From Cristatella mucedo (Eukaryota > Bryozoa > Phylactolaemata > Cristatellidae), in contig WPIO01000141.1 of the NCBI GenBank assembly GCA_009760855.2, positions 559,501 through 623,500 on the forward strand: a stretch of DNA of 64,000 nucleotides, in the 5' to 3' direction. This document shows positions 20,738 to 33,200 of the stretch, piece after piece. The notes below the pieces were generated by a model that was given only the letters and a program-made list of their open reading frames with translations, was not told where the DNA came from and ran no database searches. A program made the translations under genes and the position numbers. Each line of letters begins with the position of its first letter. Positions within the stretch are counted from its first letter, which is position 1.

Positions 20738-23700
20738 GTAGGAGCGCGCCCAGCTCGGCGGTGGCCGGTCTGCGCGCGCGTCAGCTGCGCGTCGCCGCGT
20801 GCGCCGCCCTCGACCGCCTCTCGGCTGTGTGGAGCTGTGCGGTGGAGGGCGGAAGCGCCGTCGCTGACGCCACTGGAACGCCGTCGCTTCGCAGGACTGA
20901 CCGAGAACGGCTCCAGTCTCTGGCGTGCGTGGCACCGAGGGGGCGGGGTCAGTCAGCCAGCCTATTTTACGGAGGCTGGCTTTAGGAACGTGAGCTGTCC
21001 CGACTGTCGGCGCCCGAAGGTCGCTGGCTTCTGCGGGCTGAACTTTGGCTGCTCAGGGGCGGGTGGTTGTGCTGACGGCTGGCGGTAGGCGCCCCGGGGT
21101 TTGGGACGCTGGCATGCACCTATTCGGTAGGCTTCGGTTTACTACCTCCTGCGTAAAAGAGCCCACTTTTAGTCTCTGACGGTCTTAGAGCAGGTGTTTA
21201 GGCTGTGCCCCATCAATAATAATGCTACCTGTTGGAAGCCCTCATTAGGCAATTCTTTATTGCACACTGCGAGTGGTAATGATTGCAGGAGAAGCTTCAC
21301 TTTCACCCTATGAATGAGGTTGCTGAATCAGCTGATTTAAATTTTGCATTTCTACTTTTTGTCCTAGCGACAGTTGTGCAATATGCACCGTTTATTTTGG
21401 GTTGTTGAGCGATAGACCACTTAAGTTTGGTGAGCCGTGATGGCACACTGGGTAAGGCGGTTAGTTTACACGACCTCGGTCCCGACATCGTGGGTTCGAA
21501 TCCTGCAATGGGCGATCCTCTATTGCCTGTGCAAGCTGTGGGGCTAGCCATAAAGGCTATTGTGTCGCTATAGAAAATATTCTGTTCAATCAGCTAGTAG
21601 TATTTACGTAACTCGGTTAAAGCTCTAGTGGCGTCTGGTCTGATCTCTGGTCGGCATCCTCAAGGAGCCATTCAATGTAGAGTTTAGGTGTCCTTAGTCC
21701 TCGGTATCCCCAGCAGCTGGTCTGGTCTTTCTGAGCCTTTTTTTGTGATTAGCACTTGCATGCAGGAAGTACTAGTACTTCGTGCTAGCATCTGTCCTAG
21801 CACGTGCTAGCTTGTTCCTGCTTGCTACTGGCTCCATCCAAGATACGGAAAACGTTGGATGCACCCCCCCCCCCCCCCCGCGAATTTCGTTGTCACGAAC
21901 ACGTATTGCAAGTTTTGAGCCGAGCTGCTTGTCCAGGCAAACAGAAGTAGCAGCAGCAGCAGCAAGTGGGGACGACTCCTGAGCACTAAAGCTAAGCAAA
22001 TTCATGCAAAGCCCAGATCGTGCCCTCTTGCAGTGCCTGGCATGCACAGCACCATCCGGCAGGGCTAAGCAGTGTGGCTGTGTGCTTAAGTGCTCACCTG
22101 CATGTGACACCAGGGTCTCTGTTTGTGGGACAGCAGCAGTCTGCTGGTCGAACTGGCCGATTGATCTGAGCGGTTGCAGCTGCTGCTCATGAAAATTGAT
22201 CTGAGGCCACAGCTATTTGACATTTGATTAGGAGCTCGAAAGCCCTGCACTCAGCTGCTTGTGCTTGGCCGGCATAGTTAGTGCTCCAGGTCTCAGTTGC
22301 AGGGCTCAGCTCTCAGCTCCGAGACACGTGTCACGGGCCTAAGGAAGAGCTGGCAGACAGGAGCAATGCTTCGGCTGCTGTCTCTGGGGGTCAGGGGGCA
22401 AGGGAGAACTGAAAGGGGGAGGAGCTGAGAAGGGACAGAGTGGGGGAAAGATCTGCTCGTTCCCTGTGGCTTATGGGCCTGCTTCGTCACGAATTGTTGT
22501 CAGGCACTGGCAGCTGAGCCAGCAAACAGCAGTCGGAGCTAAAGGAGCACCGAAGTGCTTGCTTGACAGGGGCAGGAATGCCTCACCTCCAGGATTTTAC
22601 AGAAGCAAACTGACCGGAAGGCGTGCCACTCAGCACCCTGATCATGCCGGATTAGTTTTGCTTTATGTACATTCACTCGTTGGGTAACTAGGGACTGTAT
22701 TGGCATTGATCCGAGTAGACAACTGTTCCTTAATTTGATTAGTTGCCCAAAAGCCCAACGATCGGACTCTGAGGGCTGAGAGCTCTGCACCAGTTGCTCG
22801 GCCTGACAGATCCCTGGTGCAGAGCTTGACTCTCACGGTCAGCAGTTGCATCCTTTTGTTGCTTCTTCTTGTTGCTTCTTCTTCGTCTTCTTGTTTGCAT
22901 CTTCTTGTTGATCAGCAGTTGCATCCTCTTGTGGTTTGCTTTCACTGGATCTACAGTCGTGCTTTGCTCGGCTGCCAGCCTGCAGGCACATTTAATGTGG
23001 TGCTGTGGTGCCCAGTTTTCTTTGCCGATGAGTCCTATTGTCTGAAGTGGCACCTCTGGTTAGATTGCCTGTCAGCACACAGCCAAGCCACAGGCCAACC
23101 ACCTGCCAGTGGTTTAGGGCCGATTTTGTTAAGTGGGAGATAGACAGTGAGTGGATGTCAATGGCTAACGCTTGTCTTGTCGGCATTTGAAGTATGACAT
23201 GTTCCAGGGATGCATTTTAGGTCAACATATTTTCCCAATGTTTACTCTACCTCTTGCCTATGGAATCGGCCAAGTGCAAAGTGGGCTTCAGTTTTAATGC
23301 AGACGATGTGCAGCTGTTCGTGTGCTTTGACTCTTCCCTATATGAAGTTATGTTTCTCGGTCTACATTTCCACAAAGCCACAAGGAGTAAGTTAGTGTTT
23401 TGTTGGGGACTTTTCTATAGGGCAGTCAATGCCTATGTCGCTTTCAGTACCCATGTTTAGGCAATATCTTAACTTCTCCTAACTTACTTGCAGCACGAAT
23501 TGTTAGCATGAACACTTAGATAACTAGCATGCAATTTTTCAAGGTGAGTGACGATGACAACAAGTTACTAGCTATTGGCAAACCTTGTATGACACAACTG
23601 AATGTATGACACAACTTGTATGACACAACTGAAAACCTTTCCTTGGCAACCTTGGCCTTTACCCTCCTGGAGCATCTGCAGGGAATTTACTTGTGTTGTT

Positions 23701-26700
23701 CCAATTTGACCCGTCACTAGATGAGCACTTGAACTTTGCAGTCGAACCTGTTTACGCCCAGCTACTTAACAAAGCAAACATCTGAGCCTGATTAGATAGA
23801 GATACAAAAACCAAGCTGGTTCGAGCATTTGCAACATCTCATCTCGACTTCTCTAATTTATTACTCACATGACTACCTGCCTGTTCAATAAGCTGTTTAC
23901 AGTTGGTGGACAACTCGGCAGCAAGGCCTCTCTGTCGTGAACATCGGAATCGCCACTAGTCTGCAATGGCTGAGCTAAACCGAGCTGGTTTTGCCCAGTG
24001 GTTAAGGTGCTCGCCCCGACCAAGGTCTGGCCGAGGTCGTGGGCTCAAGCCCTGTGGCTTATGTGAAGCCTCTTGATAGAGATTAAGTTCTCTTAAATGA
24101 ATTGTATTACTATTATTATTATGTGACTGACTACGACCCAGCCTATTGATTTCGACATCTTGTTACTCAAGCACTGGTTTCTAAATGCCTATACTCTGGC
24201 TAACCCATCTGAACTGCTTCCTAATCGGGGTAGACATCGGCTCTTCTGCCTCGTTCAGTCGTTTAGTTGGGCCTCAAACCGGCCTCCTTGGGTGATCGTG
24301 TTTTCAGTTGCTATGCTCTCACACCCTGCACCTCATGCCCTGTTAAAGTTTGTCCTTTATGTGTTTATGCTTGCTGACACTGTGCAGGCTGCCACTAACC
24401 ACGCTTGCATGCTGACCCTTTGCATGTCACCCCTAACCATGTTATTCTTGTTGTTTAATGAGCATGCTACTAATAACCATTCAATCATGCTTCCTTTGCA
24501 GCAAATGTAAAGCACCCAGAAAGAGATTGAGTTTTCTGAAGGTACTTCATCAAGTGTATTATAATTATTATTATAAGTTACAACTTCAACTGAATTGAAA
24601 ATTTTAAAAGGAAGCTACTGGCTGGCTTATTCCTCAGAGCATTTGACATCCCATGACCTGACCACATTTTTAAGGAAGCTTAAAACGCACCTGTTTATCA
24701 TGATATTAATTGGGTCCTCGTGCACGTTCTTTTGTTTGCTCCCATGTATGCTTACACTGTGCATGGCATCATTACCCTTAATTGAATTGCTCCCTATACA
24801 GAATACTTGAAGTGCCCAGAAAAACTAGCTCTCTCAAGAGTGCCATAAAAATGACATATAATTTTTAGTATTAATATACTGCTTCAAAGTATTCTAGCCC
24901 AAACAGCTGCCTTAGCTGGTGATATGGATGGCTGGTGAGGTCAGCATGCATAGCCGATGATGCTGTGCCAGCTCACCGTTCCTGCTATCCATGTCTCTAC
25001 CGATTCATGCTATTTCAGAGAGCCAATAGCAGCTATTTCATGGATAACTTATTGTGCAGTCTCACTGTTAATATTGCAGCTGCTCATCAGTATAAATGCA
25101 CACACCAGCAATTGATAGAATAAACGCCTCATTTTAGCTTTATATTGAATAATGAAATGTGTATTACTCACTTTTCGCCAAATGGTTATGCCAATGTGAT
25201 TTCTCTAGATGGGAAATGCTGGCAGAAAAAGGATCAATCCCTACTGCACTCATTGTGAAAGTTTTATTCCATGGATCTCTTGAAAGAGATTTATTTTTGC
25301 CATAAAGATTGAATTTTTGTCTGTTTAGCCTCATTAGGACAGTAGCATAGTGCTCTCTTTCTCTTACCTTGTTTACCATGCTGCAATGCATACATTGATA
25401 AGGCTTTGATCTCCCAAACTTGGACTCAGTCATAATCCCGGATTTTCCTTTAGTTAACATTAGTGCAACGACATTACTGATGTGCTGATGGGCGGCTTTG
25501 TTTTTATGTATAGGTACAGCTATGTCACAAACAGGTCAGAAAAATCATGTAAACAGACGCCTTGGGTTTCTTGTTCCTTGCAAATGTGTTGCCACTCCTA
25601 AATGCTCCTATTAGTTGGATCTAGCAGAGATAGTTAACTTGCTACTTGCCAATGTCTGCGACTGAGCATGCACCATAACTGCTCTACCTTAAGTTGTCTT
25701 ATTAGGTCGTAGAACCTTGTTGATGCTGACAAACTCCAGTGTCTCCTTGCCAACATGGCAGATCTTGCACAACCTGCATGACCTTCATGCCTAGCAAGAC
25801 CTGGGTGACCCATGACCTTGGAGATCCTGGCTTAGTCATGGTCAAGCTACCTCGTTGTAATAAATCTTACTGCAAATCCGGTCCTGATCATTATACTAAC
25901 CTCTGAAATAAAAAAACAGGACTTACAGGCCTGGCAAGTATTGACCAGCCGGAAGAGATTGTTCTAATTGGTGTTTCTGTAACTTTTGCTTGAAAGGATG
26001 CAGGAGATTGGTTTGGTTGGTGCTTCCGTGTGTAATTGCAAGTTGAAATAGACACTCAAGCCTCGCAGCTGCTCATCGTGTGCAGGTTAAAACTGCTTCT
26101 TAACAATCGCTTGCTCAAAGGCTTGCCGGCCCATATTGCAGCCTCTGAGCTATCAGAAAAAGAAAGCTGCTCCGTCATCTCACACGCTTTTACTGACCAG
26201 TGCATGCACTGTCGATCCATCAACTGCCTTACATGCAAAGTACACGTGTCTCAGACGTCAGGCCGTGGGAGCTAATTACAAGAGCAGAGCAGAGCTGGCA
26301 CTGCAGTGGACCCACCAGCAGCTTCTGGCTGATGTTTCAGCTGCCAGAGGGTCATGAACCCACCGAAGCTGACCACTGCCAAGCAGATCTGATGGCCAGC
26401 TGTTGCTTATGCACCATGACCCTAGCCAGGGTGGCCCCTTGTTGGCTAAATGTAGCTTGGTGGTAATTCATTTGCCACGCTTTTCAACGGTGGTAGCAAA
26501 ACATTGGTGTGCCACATCAGCCAGATGATAAGAGGTGTAATCACATACCGAGATATTATTCACAGTTGGTGAATTGCGATGGCAAGGAACCGTATATATC
26601 ATAATCTATTGTTAGGCTGCAAAAAAGCCAGAGTGGTATAACAGTCAGTCGTGCTTGCTGCTTCGGGCTATGCAGTGAAGGTCCACTAAAGGCATTGAAC

Positions 26701-29700
26701 GAAGAGTTGTTGAAAACGCTTGCTGGTTTTGGATACCTTTAGCTATCTATGGCTGTCAAATATACAGCTCTATCCTATAGATTTAGACTTGTTTTAAGTA
26801 TCTCTCTCTCCACTAAGACTAGGTAGATGTTACCCTGGAGAGTTTTTGATTGCTCACTTAAGCTCAGTTAAGTGCATTGCAAGCCTTAGCGGCTTGCAAT
26901 GCACTTAGCGGTAGTCAACCGGTAACACCTCAAGCAGCAAAGAGAAAGTTAGAAGCATAGCTGAGTCAGGAGAGCAGTCGAGCAAGTGAGTAGCATGGAA
27001 GTAACAGATGGGATGGCTCGGAAGAATGCACTACTGTCGGCAGCAGGTGAGCAGATGTCTGAAGCTCAGCAGCATCTGTCGTAGCTGCAGTAGGAGACTC
27101 TGCGGCCTTTGATCAACCAACCGTCGGCTTTAGTCATCTTGACTTCCCAATTACTCTATCCTTGCTTAGGATGCTAAGGCAATCGATGTTGTGGCTGAAT
27201 AATAGTCCTTTTGATTGCTGAACAGTGACCCCTCACAATAAATTGTCGTACTAGTGCTACACTACTCACCTTAGTGTCACGAGGAGGTTGGCACATGCCG
27301 CCGACTGGATGCAATACACAGTTGACATCATGTCGACCTGCAGCAGTCACAAGTTTGGGAGTTGCACCTGTCGGCACCTGGGAGGAGCTCCTGGACAGTA
27401 TCCAACGTCGCTCTCTATTTTGGAAGGTGATTCTATCAGGATCCGGGAGTGGGTCACTCCTGAACAGCAGCAGACATTTTTCTTGGCTAAGAAGCAGCTC
27501 TGGCTCCAGGGTTGAGCAAATAATCGTGCCCACGATCTTCTCCCAAGAAGAACAACTTTCGGTGAGCTTTCTGGCACTTTGTACTATTTACTTGGCTGGT
27601 GCAAACTCTTCAGTCTCCTCTCTGCTCTCACCTACATGGAGCAACGTTAGAGGAAGTCGTAACTTGTTAAGTACCTGACTGGAGATTTGGTTCTCTTTGT
27701 GATGCTATACAAGCCATACTGTCATTGTTGTTGCTGTATTTTTCTTCTTGCGGCTCATCTATATGGGCAGCCAGCCGACGTAAGCTTTCAAACAGCTCTT
27801 GGAAACAAGCTGAGACGTCAGCATCCAGGCAGCACAGCAACGGCTCGCCAGGCCGACGAACATGGTTCGTCGGTGGACAGTGACTCCGATGAGAATGTGG
27901 CAGACTCTGCTGCGGCGAGGCTCGTGATCAGGCCAAGTCGGGCTCACAAATATGCCATGAAGCCCGACATACTGAAGGAGCCTCGACGGGCCTCACCATC
28001 CCCCAGCGTTCCCGGCTTTGCCACAGCAAGTGTATCTTGTCAGAGGAGAGCACTGTTTGTCTGTGAGAGCAGAACCGCTGTTCAATGGAGGCAAAAGTGA
28101 AAAAAGTGAAAAATGGAAAAAAGAGGTCCAGCACCATCGAGAGCCCGGTCGTCGAGGCCAGGGCAGTTCCAAGCCCTAGAGAAGGAGGAAGTGATCAAAT
28201 ATGGGCCGATCTGAATGCAGTACAAACTCACGGCTACCCAGGAACCCACCGTCGTGCTCTCGAGCAGTCAAAATTAGCTACAGGGTGCAGCTCAAAGCTC
28301 GGAGGCCTGCCTAGCCTCGCCCACCAGGAAGCGGCAGCTGCCTCAGCTGCAAGGCAGCTTGGCGTCACAACGTAGCCGATTTGTCGAAGTCATCCACGGG
28401 AGCTGAGCTCGGCTCGATGAGGCTACCACTGGGAAGCTGGTTCGGCCGTAGATTAAGTCACTGTCAAAACAACAGAGACCTGTCATAAAGCAGCAAGAAG
28501 AGCCAGCAGGAGCTGCCGGAGGAAGTGTGAGAAACCGATGTGACCGGATATGACCACTCCAACAGCCTGTGGCCCTGTCGAGTCGGGCAAGGCTGTCAGC
28601 ATTTGTTTGCACTAATGGCACTCAGGGAGAGGACTCGATCACGTGCCTGCTCGGTGCCACGTTAGGCATGCCACGCCCACTTCTGGCCGGGCATCGGGAG
28701 AGGGGGTAAGTTGGCCTGCAGCTGTCACAGAAGAGCAGCCTTTCGAGTGTTTTTTTGACACGCAGCAGCAGGATGCAGTCAAGTAAGATAAGTCGACTGC
28801 AAGCAGGTGACTAAAATTCAGGTACAGTTTAAGAATGCCGCTTAGCCCAGTGCTTGAAATACTTCCGGTCCTGCCTATGACTTGCAGCAATAGTGGGGTA
28901 AACGACTGTCGGGGCACGGGGGGGGGGGGTGGCAGGGGGTTCCTTCCTAGCTGCAGTACACCTGGATGAACCTGAGGATGCTATGCATCATTTTTCTGAG
29001 TACACACAGTTAGGTTACAGATATGTCACTGGAGGAATTCGGTATGGGAACTGGCCATTAATGCTGATTCAAAGAAGCCATCTCCCATAACAGCTTGCTT
29101 ACTATGAGCTGCACAATCATGCAAATTAAAGACAAGCACACAGACACACAAACCCACAAGCGCACACACTCGAGCTGCTACTGACTGCTACACGTTGTTC
29201 AAGCTAATTTGCCACTGCTCTGTTGCTGCTGGTAACCCCCAGTGCTGCTGCTGCCACTGCTGGTTCATGGCCGGCAGGTTCATGCTCAGCAGCTGCTGCT
29301 GCCGTATGAGTGGCCCAGCATCAGCACCAGGTGAGGCTGCTCCACTTGCCCAGTCATCGTAGTCGTGGTGGGCTCCCTGTAATGTCGAGCCACCCATTCT
29401 GAGCAGGTGGCTCTGAGTCCAGAGTCTGCTGCTGCTGCTGCTCTCTGCCGGTCTCTACCATAGCAACACTACTTGAGCGTGCCACCCAATCGCGACTTGG
29501 AGTCCTGCTGTGGGCAACCTTTCATTGACCAGACAAACTCACTCACACACACTCATGCGCGTACACGCAGACAAACACACATACACACACGTGGGCATAT
29601 ACACGTGCATACATTCAGGAATAAGGCAACGAGTGAACAGTTCCAGCTAATCATCGGCATATTTTAGGTTTGCAAAGATTCAAGAGCTTCGACAACTGTA

Positions 29701-30162
29701 CGACGACTCCATGCTCCTTTTAGATGCAGGCGATCAGTACCAAGGAACTTTCTGGTTTTACGTGCACCGTGGAGATATAACGGCACATTTTATGAAGAGG
29801 CTGGGATACGATGCTATGGTGCGTCTGCTGCTGCTGCTGCTCTGTGCCCGACCAGGCCATCTGATGCAAGACTTAACCAGGCTAAAGATTCCCTTCGTGG
29901 TTGCTTCTCTCCTACAGCCTGCGCTTGGTGCCTTGTGTCCATGCAAGCTTGCATGGCTTCTACTTGCACGTGATTTGAAAAACTGCTTTCCAGTCGCAGA
30001 ACTCGTACCCCTGTGAATAGGTAATGCATGGCTCTGCCATTGTTACCAGCTTATCAAACTGTCATTTGATTGCATTTCGACAATTTTCCTATTTTTCTAT
30101 TTTCTTCCAAGTCTTTCTTAAACTCTAGTTTTTGCTCTCCCTTTCTCTCTCTACTCACTCGT

Positions 30163-30211
<49 letters not shown>

Positions 30212-33200
30212 ATTTCTCCTCCCTTCTCTTTATCTCTGCTCACGTGTTCATACACATCTTTTGTTTGCTCTGGCATCTCTCCTCTCATCCTCTTCTCTCT
30301 CTCTCTCTCTCTCCCTCTTTCTCTATCTTGCACTCTGATGAGCTGTTTTCCATGTGTTGCAGCTGTTAGTGAAAAGGACAAGATGTTGGTAGAGCATTAC
30401 ACCATTAAACCCGAGCAAGTGCAATTGCTTGGCAGATCGCCAGAACTGCCTGTTCCTCTAACACGTGACGAGATTGCCATATAGAAAACTGACTTGAGGC
30501 TCTGACTGAGGTCAAGCTTGGGCTCGATCTGCTCCTGGAGCTACACACAGGACCTGCACATGGATGAGAGAGATGGTACATAAGAGAAGGAATGGAAGAA
30601 GGGAAGGAAGAGACTTATAGGGATAGGAAAAAGCCAGTGGCAGATAAATACAGCACGGCTGCTGAACCGGATGTGGAGATAGGCTTGTGACAGTCAGGCA
30701 CCAGGTTGGAGGGTGAGCAAACACTAGAAGGTTTGCTCAATTACCAACGGAGGGTGGTCGGCAAGTGCAATTGCATTTCAGCATCTTAACACCTGCCAGG
30801 ACTGTGCACCCTGAGTAGTTTCACCCACCACAGCCTCTCATAGACAAATATGTTTTGTCCTCGACTTACTGTTGCTTGCCTGGCTTAATGTGGCTAAGGC
30901 TGCTGTTGCTGCTGGCTTTTCGATCGTCCACCAGGCCAATGGTCTGGAGGGCTTCTCCAGGGTTCACAGTCTGAAATGATAGATCGTGTGAGACTTGATT
31001 GTAGCAAGCTACGGCTTTATAAGTAATGCAAAGCTGAAAGGGGGGTGGCTCGGTCTAGGCTGCCATTCTATCTTCGCACAGCAGCTGATCAAGTAACCAG
31101 CACATGGTTTTACATGCTGATTGAAGGCACGTGATGATTTGCATGATTAAGTGTCTGATTTGATGTTTTGTCAGCCTCTGCCCTCTGCACATCTTATTGA
31201 TTGGTTCCTTACCAAATACTTGTCTGACGATGCTTGAATCTTGGCTTAGGCAGGAATTCTGGTAGCAAATACTCTACATCAGCGCTCGTGTATGCCCAAT
31301 CCACCTTAATAGCATGAACTGCGTTGCCTGTTGCCATGCCATCCGATGCTGGCTTTCAGTTCAATCGATTCAGAGCTGCCATCCGAGAGCAGAGAAAAGC
31401 TTTGCATTTGCAGGAAAGGCTGTTTTCTTCATCTATGGCTCCAGCCTATCTCTCAGATCTACTCCCCCAGCTGGCCAAGCATCGTACCACCCGCTTTTCG
31501 GAAGCCAACAGTCTACAAATACCCCATACAAACCTCAAATCCTTTGGAGACCGTGCATTTAGTTCTTATGCTCCCAAAGCCTGGAACTCCCTCCCGACCT
31601 GCGTCCGAACATCCCCTGACCTGACCACATTAAAAAAGAACTTAAAAACACCTATTTAGGACAGCATTTAGAGGGTCCCTGTGATTTGTCCTTGATGTGC
31701 TTATGTGTGCTGAAACTGTGCATGCTGCCACTAACCACATTTGCATGCTGACCCTGTGCATGTCACCCCTAACCATGTTATTCATTTTGTTTGTTTATCA
31801 AGCATGATTTTACTCACTGTTCAATTGCATTTCCCTTTGCAGCAAATTTAAAGCGCCTAGAGAGAGATTAAGTTCTCTGAGGGCGTCTTATCAAGTGCAC
31901 TATTATTATTATTCTTTTTTTCATCACATCTGTATGTGATCGTAAGAGTCAATGAGAAATGTAAACATTTTATTGACCCAAAGTAGGGACCCCCATGCTT
32001 CTACCAATAGATTGTCATGCACAGATTAGCAGTAATAATGATAATAATAATGCACTTGATTAAGCGCCCTCAGAGAACTCAATCTCTCTCTAGACAGTAG
32101 AGGGATTCAGCTCCAGAACTTGCAGCCGTGCACCACTTCCTAGCTGTAATGCATCATCACTGCAAAGCTTTATCAGTTGAGCGGTTTAGTCGAAATTGCA
32201 GATCTAGTTGCATTTCACCAAGAAGCAGCTGCTTAGCGACTTGAGAGCAGTATACACAGGGCAGCTCGACATGTTTGCATAGCTGAGCCCTAGAGCCCTA
32301 GAGCTTCTGTCGCAGTGGCTCGGGTACTCCACTGTATCTTGTGAGGATCCTATGCACATTCTCTTATACCAAGCAGCTTTCTAGAGTGGAAAAATGCGTG
32401 TATTTATTTTTAAAGATTTTTTTAATTCTCCAAACATATGTACAGATAAAATTGGAGCCCCGTGACTACTGTCTTTGCTTCAGCTGCGACCTCTCGGTCG
32501 TTGGAGGTGTGAGGGAAGATGGTGGCTCAGTGCCTAGAGCCAGCAGTGCGCCACACAGAGATGCTGCCATGGTAACTGTGCCATCTGTCTAACCTTCCTA
32601 TGCTGCTTTTCTTACTTTGTAGACTCTGGGGAATCACGAATTCGATCTCGGTGTAAGCGAGCTGGCTCCATTCGTGAGGCGCGTGACTGAGCAGTTTCCG
32701 GTGTTGAGCTGCAACATTGACGTCAGCAGGGAGCCGGACCTATCGGACTTGCGGCCCTATGCCGTGTTTAACCGAAGCGGCCGCCGCATAGGCGTCGTGG
32801 GCTACACGACACCTGACACAGTGTTCCTCACTGCTGCCTGTGAGTGCAGTTAGAGGGCAGATGAAACGGCAATCATGCACTAGCTACGTCGCAGGCACTT
32901 GCGTGCACAAGAGTGCTCTCATGTGTGCGCATGTGCATGTGCCTATGTGCCTGTACACGTGATATACCTGTGCATGTGATCGTATGTGTCCTGTCTGTGC
33001 TCGCGCCTCTGCGTGTGTTTATGTGTTTGTGTGTAAGTGTTACATGAGACAGTGGTACACACGTTCACCTTAAAAAGAAGAATAGCATTCAGGTTTGAAA
33101 TAAACCATACTACTGGGTCTTAACCCATAGGTGAAATTCTTGCACTCTAAGACCTAGGTAGTGGGTTCAATTCTTGATTCAAGCAATCCAATATTGGCTA

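Larger units (their letters stand above)
23200..24575 (+). mobile_element. LINE-A copy with nested insertions
   Basis: The RT-end motif NADDVQLFV lies near 23300, then SDDDNKLLAIGKPC near 23540. The ATSHLDFSNLLL segment is near 23845, LFNEHATNN and the 3' UTR near 24450, and the hairpin tail ends about 24575. A LINE-B end (23350-23460) and a SINE-B (23979-24121) interrupt it. Many stops. Confidence 0.8.

Noticed and set aside
21429-21510. tRNA gene candidate
   Set aside because: Box A and B are present but the arms do not form a proper tRNA, and the same head occurs in ten SINE copies.
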